Shown: positions 15,778 to 25,174, numbered from the stretch's first letter. The stretch is 64,000 nt of DNA from Rhizobium sp. CC-YZS058 (GCF_034720595.1 NZ_JAYESJ010000001.1:3188001-3252000); one strand, 5' to 3'. Program-made: numbers and translations. The notes: generated by a model from the sequence alone, not told the origin.

Positions 15778-16636
15778 TCTTGCCCTGCAGCCGGCGCGCG
15801 CCAATCTGCGCGCCGCGCTTCTGGTGCCTCTCGCCTTCTCCGCCTTTTCCGGAACGGATGCGCTGGTCAAGCGGCTGACGGAGAGCCTGCCGGTGCCGCA
15901 GGTCACGGCGATGATCACCTTGGTCGCGCTCCTCCTCGTCATCCTTGCGGCGGCCGCAACCGGGCGGGCGCGCGCGCTCTGGCCGCGCCATCCTGGGCTC
16001 GCCGTCCTGCGGGCGGTCCTTCTGGCCGGCGATACGCTGCTGATCTACTATGCCTTCAGCGCCCTGCCGCTCGCCGATGCCTATGTTCTCGCCTTCCTGA
16101 CCCCGGTTCTGGTTGCGCTCCTTGCCGCCCTCTTTCTCCACGAGCGCCTGTCGCGTCTGGCCTGGCTCGGCGTCATCGCCGGGTTTGCCGGCGTCATCGT
16201 AGCGCTGAAGCCGGGAGAAACGGCGCTGACCTTCGGCCACGCGGCGGCACTCGGCTCCGCCCTCCTCTTTGCCCTGTCGCTGGTGCTTCTGCGCCGCACG
16301 AAGGCAGGGGAATCCGATCTCGCGCTCGTCGCGAGCGTGCTCGTGGTCCTGACCCTGCTGTCGCTCGCCACCGCGCTCGCCGCCGGCGCCTTCATGGCCG
16401 TGACCATGGGCCTGGCAGGCCTCGCGTCCCTCGCCGGGCTTCTGCTCTTCACCGGCCATATGCTGCTCGTCCGCGCCTTCCGGCTCGGCGATGCCTCGGT
16501 GGTCGCTCCCTTCCAATACAGCCAGATCCTGTGGGGCTGCCTCTACGGCGCCCTGTTCTTCGGCGCGCCGGTGGAAAGCCATACGCTGGCCGGCGCCGCC
16601 ATCATCATCCTGTCAGGCTGGCTGGTCCTGAAATAG
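15767..16636 (+). CDS. EamA/DMT-family transporter
   Basis: A 289-residue integral membrane protein with about ten hydrophobic segments in two repeats, as in the drug/metabolite transporter superfamily. Its start overlaps the end of the permease gene and its stop is 12 bases before the ATPase gene, so it is embedded in the importer operon. Members export amino acids, sugars or their derivatives. Export of the amino acid or sugar released by the pathway is plausible but not shown. Confidence 0.85.
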   Translation: MPADLALQPARANLRAALLVPLAFSAFSGTDALVKRLTESLPVPQVTAMITLVALLLVILAAAATGRARALWPRHPGLAVLRAVLLAGDTLLIYYAFSALPLADAYVLAFLTPVLVALLAALFLHERLSRLAWLGVIAGFAGVIVALKPGETALTFGHAAALGSALLFALSLVLLRRTKAGESDLALVASVLVVLTLLSLATALAAGAFMAVTMGLAGLASLAGLLLFTGHMLLVRAFRLGDASVVAPFQYSQILWGCLYGALFFGAPVESHTLAGAAIIILSGWLVLK

Positions 16637-16648
16637 ACGGAGATTGTC

Positions 16649-17395
16649 ATGTCCCCCGAAACACCCCCCGGAATCCGCCTTTTGGGCGTCAACAAGTGGT
16701 ATGGCAGCTACCATGCGCTGAACGACATCACCCTCGACATCGCGCGCAAGGAGCGGATCGTCATCTGCGGACCGTCGGGCTCGGGAAAATCGACGCTGAT
16801 CCGCTGCATCAACCGGCTCGAAGAGCATCAGAAGGGCTCGATCATCGTCGATGGCATCGAGCTGACCGATGATCTGAAGAAGATCGACGAGGTGCGCCGC
16901 GAGGTCGGGATGGTGTTCCAGCACTTCAACCTGTTCCCGCATCTGACCATTCTGGAAAACTGCACGCTCGCGCCGATCTGGGTGCGCAAGATGAGCAGGA
17001 CCAGGGCCAACGAGATCGCCATGCACTTCCTGGAGCGCGTGCGGATTCCCGAGCAGGCGACGAAATATCCGGGCCAGCTTTCTGGCGGCCAGCAGCAGCG
17101 CGTGGCGATCGCCCGCGCGCTCTGCATGAACCCGAAGGTCATGCTGTTCGACGAGCCGACCTCGGCACTCGACCCGGAAATGGTCAAAGAGGTTCTGGAC
17201 ACCATGGTCAGCCTGGCCGACGAAGGCATGACCATGATCTGCGTGACGCATGAGATGGGGTTTGCCCGCCAGGTGGCCGACCGCGTGATCTTCATGGATC
17301 AGGGCCGCGTGCTGGAACAGGCTCCGCCCGCCGCCTTCTTCGACAACCCCCAGCACGACCGCACCCGCCTCTTTCTGAGCCAGATCCTGCACTGA
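16649..17395 (+). CDS. amino acid-type ABC transporter ATPase
   Basis: A 248-residue ATPase of the GlnQ/HisP class. Walker [10 protein letters not shown], the Q-loop MVFQHFN, the signature LSGGQQQR, Walker [15 protein letters not shown] and the switch histidine (VTHEMGFA) are all present. It completes the importer with the proteins encoded at 12526 and 14806. It is the last plus-strand gene before the convergent kinase gene 86 bases away; the short gap shows no clear terminator. Confidence 0.92.
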   Translation: MSPETPPGIRLLGVNKWYGSYHALNDITLDIARKERIVICGPSGSGKSTLIRCINRLEEHQKGSIIVDGIELTDDLKKIDEVRREVGMVFQHFNLFPHLTILENCTLAPIWVRKMSRTRANEIAMHFLERVRIPEQATKYPGQLSGGQQQRVAIARALCMNPKVMLFDEPTSALDPEMVKEVLDTMVSLADEGMTMICVTHEMGFARQVADRVIFMDQGRVLEQAPPAAFFDNPQHDRTRLFLSQILH

Positions 17396-17481
17396 CGCGC
17401 TGTCCGGCGAAGCGGGAACGGGGACGGAAGAGCCAGTCCGGCAACCCGCTCGCCGGATGCGGTCTTCGAGGTCCGCCCCGT

Positions 17482-18300
17482 TTACTCTTCGAGCCGGCCT
17501 GGAGTCTGGGGAAAGCCGCCGACATGTTCGCAGGTTCGGGCGGCGCAATCCCGGCCGGCCTGCAGGCTGAGCGACAGGTCGCCACCGGCGAGAAAGGTGC
17601 CGAGGAAGCCGGCGATGAAGCTGTCGCCCGCCCCCGTCGTGTCAACCACCGTCACAGGGCGGATGCCAACGTCCGCAACAGCGCTGCCGTCGCTGGCGGT
17701 CGAGCCGTCGCCCCCGCGCGTGACGACGGCGAGTGCTGCGCCCTTCGAAAGAAGATCGGCCAGCATCCGCTCGGCTGCCGCGCGGTCCTCCCCGGCCGAG
17801 GCGAAGGCAATCCGCAGGCCCTCGACACCCAGATGAACGGGATCGTTGTTGACAGAAAGATCCTGGGACACCGACGTGCCCGCCGCTGCCATGGCCCGGC
17901 GCACAAGGCCGCGATCGCGAATCCAGCCGAGATGGACATGGTCCATGGAGGCCAGCACCGCGAGCGCCTCGGCGTCGGGTCGATAATCGGCGCAGACGCC
18001 GAAGGATTCATAGGCGAAGACGCGATCGCCCGACGGGGTGCTTTCGATGTCGGTATAGGCGGTTTCGCCCGGCAGAATGCTGAGATGGTCGGTGCGGACG
18101 CCATTTGCGACCAGGATCTCCCGCGTGCGTCGCCCATCCGCATCTGCGCCGACGGCCCCGAAATAGAAGGCCTCGTGGCCGAGCGCGGCAAGCTGGACCG
18201 CGACATTGACGGCATTGCCGCCGATCAACGATTGATTGACGGGCGACTTGAAGCGATCGACGCAATTGTCGCCGACGACGGCGAAGCGGAGACGGGACAT
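17482..18300 (-). CDS. PfkB-family kinase, fructoselysine 6-kinase (FrlD)-like
   Basis: A 272-residue ribokinase-fold sugar kinase. The N-terminal GDNCVD (residues 10-15) and GGNAVNVAV (27-35) and the C-terminal DTTGAGDSFIAGFL (catalytic Asp226) match E. coli FrlD as I remember it, more closely than general fructokinases. FrlD phosphorylates the 6-position of the sugar in a fructosyl-amino acid. It follows the SIS-domain gene on the minus strand with a 120-base gap, consistent with kinase and deglycase acting in sequence. The gap holds a small GC hairpin (18397-18411). Confidence 0.8.
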   Translation of the reverse strand: MSRLRFAVVGDNCVDRFKSPVNQSLIGGNAVNVAVQLAALGHEAFYFGAVGADADGRRTREILVANGVRTDHLSILPGETAYTDIESTPSGDRVFAYESFGVCADYRPDAEALAVLASMDHVHLGWIRDRGLVRRAMAAAGTSVSQDLSVNNDPVHLGVEGLRIAFASAGEDRAAAERMLADLLSKGAALAVVTRGGDGSTASDGSAVADVGIRPVTVVDTTGAGDSFIAGFLGTFLAGGDLSLSLQAGRDCAARTCEHVGGFPQTPGRLEE

Positions 18301-18420
18301 GGAACCTCAGCCTGACGATGGATATGGCAAGGCCGCACATGCCGGTCGGGCATCTGCGGCCTGTTTGGGAAGCCCCTCAGCCGAGGCGAAGGGTGGGGCG
18401 CAGCATGCGCCGGTGCGGGC

Positions 18421-19434
18421 TCAGTAGGCAACCTTCTTGTAGTAGCGGCGCGTGGTGAGCGGATGGTTGCGCATGACTTCCAGATGGGCGCTGATGCGCT
18501 CGAGCACGGTGGCCAGCAGGATCGGCGAGATCAGCCCGCGCACATCGGCCGAAATGCCCGGAAGCGCGAAATCGGCAGTGTCGAGCACGGTCAGCTTGTC
18601 GGTGTAGCTCGGCGCGAAGGTTTCGATGCGTTCGGCAAGCGGCCGGGCCTCGTCCTCGCCCTTGAAGAGAATGACGCTGACGCCCTTCTCCACCAGTTCC
18701 AGCGTACCGTGGAAGAAATCGGAAGCGTGGACCGGGCGGGTGCGGATCCACTGCATTTCTTCCAGGATGCACATGCCGTAATAGAAGGCCTCCGGCCAGA
18801 CATTCCCGGCGCCGGTGATGATGTGATAGTCGGAGCCGGCGAGGATGCGGGCGAAGGCTTCCGCCTTGTCCTCATAGGCGCGCTTGACCTCGAGCAGCAG
18901 CTTCGGCAGCCCCTGCAATTCGCCGACGATGCGGGAATACTCGGCCAGTTCGCCGCGGTGCTTCATGATCGACAGCGCGATGTAGAGCGACTGCAGATAG
19001 AAGGATTCGCAGGACGTGTCGTCTTCGGCAAAATTGACGAAGACATGGGTGCCGCCCTTGCCGAGCGGCGTTTCCTCATGGCCGACCAGGGTGATGACGG
19101 TCGCACCGATCTCCTTGACCTTGGCGAGCAGGGCGACGCTTTCCTTGGTGGTGCCGGAAAGCGACGGCATGACGACGATGGACTTCGCGGTCAGATTGGC
19201 CGAGCCGGTGATGACGAGTTCGGCGGTCAGATCGATGAAGGACGGGAAGCGCGACCGGCGCTGGAGGAGCTGGTGGGCCGGCTGCATGAGAATGGCCGCG
19301 CCGCCGGTGCCGAGAAAGAAGACATTGTCCGCGCCGGCAGCCAGGCATTCGCCGATCACCGCATCGAAACGGGCCGCAAAGCCGCTCGCGCCCGACTGGA
19401 TGCGCAGGAACCGATCTTCGTCGAAATTCAGCAT
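18421..19434 (-). CDS. SIS-domain fructosamine 6-phosphate deglycase (FrlB-like)
   Basis: A 337-residue protein with two SIS domains but no glutaminase domain. The first domain carries the sugar-phosphate loop LGTGGAA (about 41-47) and SLSGTTKES (91-99). The C-terminus RRYYKKVAY resembles that of FrlB. FrlB cleaves fructosyl-amino acid 6-phosphate to glucose 6-phosphate and the amino acid. The start at 19434 is chosen because AAGGGAGAGCTTC precedes it; in-frame ATGs further upstream lack such a site. The promoter region carries the GntR palindrome at 19483-19495, downstream of a TTGACA at 19515-19520 on the minus strand. Confidence 0.8.
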   Translation of the reverse strand: MLNFDEDRFLRIQSGASGFAARFDAVIGECLAAGADNVFFLGTGGAAILMQPAHQLLQRRSRFPSFIDLTAELVITGSANLTAKSIVVMPSLSGTTKESVALLAKVKEIGATVITLVGHEETPLGKGGTHVFVNFAEDDTSCESFYLQSLYIALSIMKHRGELAEYSRIVGELQGLPKLLLEVKRAYEDKAEAFARILAGSDYHIITGAGNVWPEAFYYGMCILEEMQWIRTRPVHASDFFHGTLELVEKGVSVILFKGEDEARPLAERIETFAPSYTDKLTVLDTADFALPGISADVRGLISPILLATVLERISAHLEVMRNHPLTTRRYYKKVAY

Positions 19435-19482
19435 GAAGCTCTCCCTTGTCATGAGCTGCCGCGACATCTCCGCCCCGGCAAT

Positions 19483-19495
19483 GTTGTAAGACAAC
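19483..19495. promoter_or_regulatory. GntR operator, frlB-like promoter
   Basis: GTTGTAAGACAAC is a perfect inverted repeat (5-3-5). It lies about 50 bases upstream of the SIS-domain gene start, where the -10 of the minus-strand promoter (TTGACA at 19515-19520) should be. Confidence 0.65.
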
Positions 19496-19617
19496 TGACA
19501 TCACTGCCGTTCCGTGTCAAGCCAGGGAAGCGGTGATTGCCATCGAGGCGAGCGGCTGATCTCCATGGTGAAGGCGGACGCAGCGCACGGGGATGGGGCC
19601 TGCTTGACCTTTGCAGA

Positions 19618-19630
19618 TTTGTCAGACAAG
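19618..19630. promoter_or_regulatory. GntR operator, regulator promoter
   Basis: TTTGTCAGACAAG contains the core TTGTCAGACAA. It lies 35 bases upstream of the preferred start of the GntR gene and just downstream of TTGACC (19604-19609), suggesting autoregulation. Confidence 0.6.
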
Positions 19631-19664
19631 ACAGCAGAACTCTCACACCCGGCCGAGGTCAGTT

Positions 19665-20396
19665 TTGGACGAGCCCCTTCGCGACACGCGCACCCTGGTC
19701 ATCCAGCTTCGCGACCGCATCGCCGATCTGATCCGCGATGAAGGCCTTGGCCCGGGCGACAAGCTGCCGACCGAAGCGCAGCTGACCGCCCGTTTCAAGA
19801 TCTCCCGTCCGGCGCTGCGCGAGGCTCTGAAACTGCTGGAACAGGACGGGGTGATCACTGTCGAGCACGGACGCGGACGCTTCATCTCCGCCATGTCGGC
19901 CGTGCATGTGGATCGGCCGATCACCGTCTTCGAAAGCGTCACAGACATGGCGCGCCAATATGGCTACCAGCCGAAAAACAAGGTTCTTTCGATTGCCGAG
20001 GAAGCGCCGGACGAGATCATCGCCCGCCAGCTTCACCTGCAGCCCGGCGAGCGGGTCATCCGGATCGAGCGGTTGCGGCTCGAGGGCGACACGCCGATCA
20101 TGTACTGCCTCGATTATGTGCCGCGCAGCCTGATCCCGGCGCGACTCTACGATATCGACTGGAGCGGTTCGCTCCTGGCGCTGCTCGACGAGCACAAGCA
20201 GCGCCCGCGCATGTCGGCCGCCTCGGTCAAGGCCGTCATGCTGCCGGACGAGGTGGTGGCGCGCAACGACCTGCGCGACTTCGGCCCCGCGCTGCTGATC
20301 ACAGAGACCTGCTTTAGTGCTGCCGGCCTGCCGGTGATCTACGCGATCGACTACCACCGCGGCAGCTACTTCACCTTCAGCCTGGTGCGCAAATAG
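19665..20396 (+). CDS. GntR-family (UTRA) regulator of the frl-like locus
   Basis: A 243-residue regulator if translation begins at the TTG at 19665, which follows CCGAGGTCAGTT. An upstream TTG at 19611 would place the operator inside the gene and is less likely. The winged helix shows LPTEAQL and SRPALREALKLLEQDGVI; the rest is a UTRA effector domain. The gene lies between the divergent deglycase operon and the convergent zinc dehydrogenase. Four copies of one palindrome in the locus make it the likely regulator of the importer, kinase/deglycase and its own gene, matching FrlR of E. coli in logic. Confidence 0.82.
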   Translation: MDEPLRDTRTLVIQLRDRIADLIRDEGLGPGDKLPTEAQLTARFKISRPALREALKLLEQDGVITVEHGRGRFISAMSAVHVDRPITVFESVTDMARQYGYQPKNKVLSIAEEAPDEIIARQLHLQPGERVIRIERLRLEGDTPIMYCLDYVPRSLIPARLYDIDWSGSLLALLDEHKQRPRMSAASVKAVMLPDEVVARNDLRDFGPALLITETCFSAAGLPVIYAIDYHRGSYFTFSLVRK

Positions 20397-20437
20397 CAGC
20401 GGTCGGACCCTGCCCTGCAGACACTGCCATCCGTCAG

Positions 20438-20450
20438 GTTGTCTGACAAC
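20438..20450. promoter_or_regulatory. GntR operator-like palindrome between convergent genes
   Basis: GTTGTCTGACAAC is the best copy of the locus palindrome (5-3-5, perfect). It lies between the stop codons of two convergent genes, where no promoter is expected. It may be an auxiliary operator for looping or a remnant of an older arrangement. Confidence 0.5.
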
Positions 20451-20467
20451 ATGGCTTTTGTATCGGT

Positions 20468-21508
20468 CTAGAACCGGTCGATGACGGTGATGCCAAGGTC
20501 GCGGGAGGCGTCCATGCCTGTCAGGAGCGGCACGGCTTCTTCCAGGCCGACATGGCGGCCGATCAGCTTCTGCGGCGCGATCTTGCCAGCCTCGATCATG
20601 GCCAGCATCGCCTCGTAGCGCCAGGCCTGCATGCCATGGCTGCCGTAGATTTCGAGCTCGTGCCCGATCACCTGCGCCATTGGAATTTGCGGCGTCGCGT
20701 GGGCGCCGAGCATGAGGCCCACCTGCACATGCCGGCCGCGCCGGCGCAGGTTGCTGATCGAATGGAAGCAGGTGGTGGGATGGCCGAGCGCATCGATGGA
20801 GACATGGGCGCCACCGCTGGTGATATCGCGGATGGCCGCCACCACGTCCGGCACGTGCGCCGCGTTGACCGTGGCCACCGCCCCGCAGCGCCTGGCGAAA
20901 TCCAGCTTGTCGTCGACGATGTCGACGGCCACCACCTGCGCACCGAGCGCGGCGGCGATCATGACGGCAGAAAGGCCCACGCCGCCGCAGCCATGCACCG
21001 CCACCCAGTCGCCCGGCCTGGTGCGAGCCTGGTCCACCACCGCGCGGAACGAGGTGGCGAAGCGGCAGCCAAGGCTTGCCGCCGTGGCATCGTCGATCGT
21101 GTCCGGCAGCGCGACGAGATTGGTCTCGGCAAAATCGATCGCCACATAGTCGGCGAAAGAGCCCCAATGGGTAAAGCCCGGCTGGAACTGGCTGGGGCAG
21201 ACCTGCTGGTTGCCGGAGCGGCACTCGCTGCACCGGCCGCAGCCGGAGACGAAGGGAACGGTGACTCGGTCGCCCGCCTTGAAGCGCGTGACCCGCCGCC
21301 CGGTGGCGACGATGCGGCCGGCAAATTCATGGCCCGGCACATGCGGCAGGCGGATATCCGGATCATGCCCCATCCAGCCATGCCAATCGCTGCGGCAAAG
21401 ACCGGTCGCGCCGACGGCGATGACCACGCCCTCCTCGCTCGGCGTCGGATCGTCCACGGTGACGATTTCCGGAGATACCCCGAACTGCTCGTACAGCATG
21501 GCTTTCAT
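20468..21508 (-). CDS. zinc-dependent alcohol dehydrogenase
   Basis: A 346-residue medium-chain dehydrogenase. The catalytic zinc motif is [10 protein letters not shown] with GHEFAGR, and the structural zinc cysteines are in [17 protein letters not shown]. The Rossmann stretch GCGGVGLSA is intact. The ATG at 21508 has AGGAGAGG upstream on the minus strand. It ends next to the frl-like regulator and may belong to that regulon, but only a weak operator match (near 21567) lies upstream. The substrate is unknown; a hexose- or aldehyde-related alcohol would fit the context. Confidence 0.83.
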   Translation of the reverse strand: MKAMLYEQFGVSPEIVTVDDPTPSEEGVVIAVGATGLCRSDWHGWMGHDPDIRLPHVPGHEFAGRIVATGRRVTRFKAGDRVTVPFVSGCGRCSECRSGNQQVCPSQFQPGFTHWGSFADYVAIDFAETNLVALPDTIDDATAASLGCRFATSFRAVVDQARTRPGDWVAVHGCGGVGLSAVMIAAALGAQVVAVDIVDDKLDFARRCGAVATVNAAHVPDVVAAIRDITSGGAHVSIDALGHPTTCFHSISNLRRRGRHVQVGLMLGAHATPQIPMAQVIGHELEIYGSHGMQAWRYEAMLAMIEAGKIAPQKLIGRHVGLEEAVPLLTGMDASRDLGITVIDRF

Positions 21509-21691
21509 GGCGCGCGCCTCCTCTCCTGATCGGTCACCACGGCGCGGTTCGCAGCCGCGGTCCTGTCTTCTGACAGATTTGCCGGCTCCTATTGAGGGCT
21601 GCGGGCGACCTCGGTTCGGCGGTCCTGCGACAGTGTGGACCAGAGAAGGGACTCGCGGCCTGTTGACAAACCCACCCCGTTCCATGCAAAC

Positions 21692-21709
21692 GTAACGGTA
21701 TAACATTTC
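21692..21709 (+). promoter_or_regulatory. Zur-like operator before the COG0523 gene
   Basis: GTAACGGTATAACATTTC is an imperfect palindrome centred on TATA. Its right half TATAACATTTC agrees with the alphaproteobacterial Zur half-site as I recall it. It ends 21 bases before the GTG start of the COG0523 gene, where a repressor would act. TTGACA at 21663-21668 may be part of the promoter. Confidence 0.6.
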
Positions 21710-21730
21710 ACTTAATGCAGGAGCTGCTCC

Positions 21731-22933
21731 GTGAAGACGCTTCCCGTCACCGTGTTGTCCGGCTTTCTTGGCGCTGGCAAGACGACACTGCTCAATCACG
21801 TGCTCGCCAACCGCGAGGGTCTGCGCGTGGCGCTGATCGTCAACGACATGAGCGAGGTCAATATCGATGCCGCCCTGGTGCGCGATGGCGGCGCCAATCT
21901 TTCGCGGACCGAGGAACAGCTGGTCGAGATGACCAATGGCTGCATCTGCTGCACGCTGCGCGACGATCTTCTGCGCGAGGTGCGCCTGCTCGCCGAACAG
22001 GGCCGCTTCGATTATCTGCTGATCGAATCGACCGGCATCGCAGAGCCGCTGCCCGTGGCCACCACCTTCGACTTCCGCGACGAAGACGGGCGCAGCCTGT
22101 CCGATGTCGCGCGGCTGGATACGATGGTGACCGTGGTCGATGCCGCCAACCTGCTGCGCGACTATGCCTCGACGGACTTCCTGGCCGACCGGGGCGAGAC
22201 AGCCGGCGATGGGGACGGACGGACCCTGGTGGATCTGCTGGTCGAACAGATCGAATTCGCCGATGTTGTGGTGCTGAACAAGGTCAGCAGTGCCAGCGCG
22301 CAAGAGCGTGCCGCCGCCCGCACGATCATTGCCGGGCTCAACCCGGATGCCCGGCTGATCGAGGCCGATTTCGGCCAGGTGCCGCTCGCTGAAATCCTCG
22401 GCACCGGCCGCTTCGACTTTGCCAAAGCGGAAACGCACCCGCTCTGGTTCAAGGAGCTGCACGGCTTCAAGGATCACGTGCCGGAAACCGAGGAATACGG
22501 GATCCGCTCTTTCGTCTACCGCGCCCGTCGCCCCTTCGATCCCCAACGTTTCCAAGCCTTCATCGATCGCAGCTGGCCGGGCGTGGTGCGCGCCAAGGGC
22601 TTTTTCTGGCTGGCCACCCGGCCGCAGCATGTGGGCGAGCTGAGCCAGGCCGGCGCCTTTGTCCGCACGGCCAAGCGCGGGCTCTGGTGGAGCGCGGTGC
22701 CCAAAACGCGCTGGCCGGACGATCCGGGCTTCCGCGCCATGATGGCCCCCTTTCTCGATCCGGTCTGGGGCGACCGCCGCCAGGAGATCGTCTTCATCGG
22801 CGCAGAGCCGATGGACGAGGCCTGGATCCGCCGCGCGCTGGATGACTGCCTGATCGAGGCCGACCGCTTCACCCCCGAACGCTGGCGCGCCCTGCCCGAC
22901 CCCTTCCGCAGCTGGGACCAGCAGGCAGCCTGA
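21731..22933 (+). CDS. COG0523 GTPase (zinc-related metallochaperone type)
   Basis: A 400-residue G3E-family GTPase. The P-loop GFLGAGKTT is at residues 11-19 and the metal-binding CxCC motif (CICC) at 71-74; the C-terminal CobW_C domain follows after about residue 265. The guanine-specificity motif reads NKVS rather than NKxD. The GTG start at 21731 has AGGAG seven bases upstream. The Zur-like box in its promoter suggests expression under zinc shortage, as for ZigA/YeiR-type proteins that deliver zinc to client enzymes. The cobalamin riboswitch just downstream raises the alternative of a cobalt role (CobW), which I consider less likely. Confidence 0.82.
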   Translation: MKTLPVTVLSGFLGAGKTTLLNHVLANREGLRVALIVNDMSEVNIDAALVRDGGANLSRTEEQLVEMTNGCICCTLRDDLLREVRLLAEQGRFDYLLIESTGIAEPLPVATTFDFRDEDGRSLSDVARLDTMVTVVDAANLLRDYASTDFLADRGETAGDGDGRTLVDLLVEQIEFADVVVLNKVSSASAQERAAARTIIAGLNPDARLIEADFGQVPLAEILGTGRFDFAKAETHPLWFKELHGFKDHVPETEEYGIRSFVYRARRPFDPQRFQAFIDRSWPGVVRAKGFFWLATRPQHVGELSQAGAFVRTAKRGLWWSAVPKTRWPDDPGFRAMMAPFLDPVWGDRRQEIVFIGAEPMDEAWIRRALDDCLIEADRFTPERWRALPDPFRSWDQQAA

Positions 22934-23012
22934 CCATGACCTCGCACCAGCAACCGGCAGTCGTGGCCGCGCGTCTTGACAGAGCTGCCATCGCGGCCCT
23001 AACTGCACGAGA

Positions 23013-23192
23013 CGGTTCCCGAGGCCAAGCCGGAGGGATTAATAGGGAACACGGTGAGGACAACCCGAATGGGGCCGAAGCCGTGGCTGCCCCCGCAACT
23101 GTATGCGGTGAGGTTCTGCCGAACATGCCACTGGTCGCGAGACCGGGAAGGCCGGCATCGCCTTCGACCCGCAAGCCAGGAGACCTGCCGTC
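23013..23192 (+). promoter_or_regulatory. cobalamin (B12) riboswitch
   Basis: The 473-base gap before the ABC transporter contains the ordered landmarks of an adenosylcobalamin aptamer: GGGAACACGGTG (about 23045-23056), GGCTGCCCCCGCAACTGT (about 23085), GCCACTGG, CGGGAAGG, and the closing B12 box AAGCCAGGAGACCTGCC near 23173-23189. It is oriented with the downstream ABC operon, which it should switch off when B12 is abundant. About 210 bases of leader follow before the ATPase start and would hold the expression platform. Open frames across this gap are not credible genes. Confidence 0.93.
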
Positions 23193-23406
23193 ATCTGACG
23201 TAACAACCGAACGGGGTGTTTCGGGAAGCGTTGAGCCGTGGCTGCGCGCGATTGCGTGCCGGCCTGTCTCATCCTTCGCATCCCAAACGGACGAAGGATG
23301 ACATGTGCCCTTATCTCTCCCGCTCCACCCCTCCGCGGCGTCTGCCCCGCCGACCGGCCATGCTTGCCCTGACGATGGCGAACCGGCCAGTTTTGGGGAG
23401 GCGTTC

Positions 23407-24219
23407 ATGACCCCAGCATCCCGGCCGGCAATCCTGTCCGCCGAGGGCCTCGGCTATCGCGCCCCCTTTGGCCGCAGCCTGTTGCGCGACGTCACGCTGT
23501 CGATCGAACCGGGCGAGCGGCTGGCCATTGTCGGCCCGAACGGCGCCGGCAAGACGACGCTGCTGCACATGCTTTGCGGCATGCTGCGTCCGAGTAGCGG
23601 CGCCATCAGCCTGCTCGGCCAGCCGCTGGCCGCCCTGAAACCCGCGGAGCGCGCGCGGCGGATCGCCGTTGTCGGGCAGGCCGACCAGCCGGATCGGCGC
23701 ATCGCGCTCGGCGATTATGTCGCGCTCGGCCGCATTCCCCATGGCGGCGCCATGCCGCGACGCGAGGAGCTGACCCTGATCGACGACGCGCTGGCGCGCT
23801 GCGGCCTTGCCGCACTGGCGCGGCGCGAGATGGGCTCGCTCTCCGGCGGCGAGCGCCAGCGGGCCCAGATCGCCCGTGCCATCGTGCAGCAGCCGCAACT
23901 CTTGTTTCTCGACGAGCCGACCAACCATCTCGATCCACAGGCGCGCGGCCTGCTGCTCGGCCTCGTCGCCGATCTCGGCCTGACGGTGATTGCCGTACTG
24001 CATGATCTCCATCTCGTCCCCGGCTTCGCCACCAAGGTGGCAATCATCAAGGACGGCACCCTGGTGACGAGCGGCCCGCCCCAGCAGGCTCTATCGCGCC
24101 ACGCGGTGCGCGATGTGTTCGGCATTGATCTCCTGCGCCTGCCCCATCCGCATGAAGACCGCGAACTGACCATTTTCGACATCCCCTTCCCGCATGATCT
24201 CGGAGCCCGTCCCTCATGA
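23407..24219 (+). CDS. FecE/BtuD-like ABC transporter ATPase
   Basis: A 270-residue ATPase of the iron-siderophore/B12 importer class. Walker A GPNGAGKTT (43-51), the signature LSGGERQ and Walker B LLFLDEPTNHLD are present. The start at 23407 follows TTGGGGAGGCGTTC; a longer frame from 23305 lacks such a site and would add an odd N-terminus. It is the first gene behind the cobalamin riboswitch and overlaps the binding-protein gene by four bases. Riboswitch control makes B12, a corrinoid precursor or cobalt chelate the expected cargo. Confidence 0.87.
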   Translation: MTPASRPAILSAEGLGYRAPFGRSLLRDVTLSIEPGERLAIVGPNGAGKTTLLHMLCGMLRPSSGAISLLGQPLAALKPAERARRIAVVGQADQPDRRIALGDYVALGRIPHGGAMPRREELTLIDDALARCGLAALARREMGSLSGGERQRAQIARAIVQQPQLLFLDEPTNHLDPQARGLLLGLVADLGLTVIAVLHDLHLVPGFATKVAIIKDGTLVTSGPPQQALSRHAVRDVFGIDLLRLPHPHEDRELTIFDIPFPHDLGARPS

Positions 24220-25172
24220 AGCGCGTCTCTTTCGCTCTGCTCGCCACGCTCGCCAGCCTTGCCGCCGGCCCGGCGCTTGCCTATCCCGTCACCGTCGACA
24301 ATTGCGGCACGCCGCTGACCTTCGACCACGCGCCGCAGCGCATGGTGGTGCAGGACATCAACATGTCGAAAATGGCCTTCGCGCTCGGGCTTCAGCCGCA
24401 GATGGTCGGCGTCGCCGGCATCTCCGGCTGGTACAAGCTGGATGACGCCTTCAAGGCGCAGCTGGGCGCGATCCCGGAGATCGCCCCGAAATATGCGACC
24501 ATGGAAAACCTGCTTTCCGTCGATCCCGATCTTCTCTTCGCCGGCTGGTATTATGGCCTGAAGCCGGGCGGCGAGGTGACGCCGGATACGCTGAAGCCCT
24601 ATGGCATCAAGACGCTGCTTCTCAGCGAGAGCTGCATCCATGTCGACAAGAACCGTCCGCCGGCCTCCATGGACCTGCTGTTCGGCGATATCGAGCGGCT
24701 GGGGACGATCTTCGACAAAGCGGCCGAGGCCAAGGCGCTGGTGGACGGTTGGAAGGCCGAGCTGGCGTCGATCGAGGCCAAGGTCGGCGCCAATCGCGAC
24801 ACGCGCGTCTTCCTCTATGATTCCGGCGAGGACAAGCCGTTTACCGCCGGCAAGTTCGCCATTCCTTCCGCGATGATCGCCGCAGCCGGCGGCCGCAACA
24901 TCATGGACGACATGGAGACGAGCTGGGGCACGACCGACTGGGAAACCGTGGCGGCGCGCAACCCGCAATTCCTGGTGCTGCTGGATTACCAGACCGACAG
25001 CGGCTACCGGAAGCTGCTCGACTTCCTGAAGGCCCATCCAGCGATGAAGGAAACCGACGCGGTGAAGAACGAGCGCTTCGTGGCACTGCGCTACGAGCAG
25101 CTGACGCCGGGGCCGGACAATGTCGCCGCGATCGGCGCCATGGCCCGTGCCATGCATCCGGAAGCCTTCTGA
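24216..25172 (+). CDS. BtuF/FecB-like periplasmic binding protein
   Basis: A 318-residue binding protein of the TroA/BtuF superfamily. The signal peptide covers about residues 1-22 (ending ALA). The mature chain opens with VTVDNCGTPLTF and QRMVVQDINMSKMAFALGL, the usual first strand and helix of this class. The start shares ATGA with the end of the ATPase gene and the stop is two bases before the permease gene. It would bind the cargo in the periplasm for the FecCD-type permease. Whether this is cobalamin or another metal chelate cannot be told from these residues. Confidence 0.85.
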   Translation: MKRVSFALLATLASLAAGPALAYPVTVDNCGTPLTFDHAPQRMVVQDINMSKMAFALGLQPQMVGVAGISGWYKLDDAFKAQLGAIPEIAPKYATMENLLSVDPDLLFAGWYYGLKPGGEVTPDTLKPYGIKTLLLSESCIHVDKNRPPASMDLLFGDIERLGTIFDKAAEAKALVDGWKAELASIEAKVGANRDTRVFLYDSGEDKPFTAGKFAIPSAMIAAAGGRNIMDDMETSWGTTDWETVAARNPQFLVLLDYQTDSGYRKLLDFLKAHPAMKETDAVKNERFVALRYEQLTPGPDNVAAIGAMARAMHPEAF

Positions 25173-25174
25173 CC

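Noticed and set aside
18397..18411. GGCGCA-GCA-TGCGCC hairpin between the deglycase and kinase genes
   Set aside because: The stem is short, there is no T-run, and the genes are co-directional. It may be chance in GC-rich DNA.
21560..21575. A possible fifth GntR palindrome upstream of the zinc dehydrogenase at 20468-21508
   Set aside because: Only about 8 of 11 core positions agree and one half is poor, so it was not counted as an operator.
22936..23301. A 121-codon open frame after the COG0523 gene
   Set aside because: It runs through the cobalamin aptamer, has no convincing ribosome-binding site and no family resemblance.
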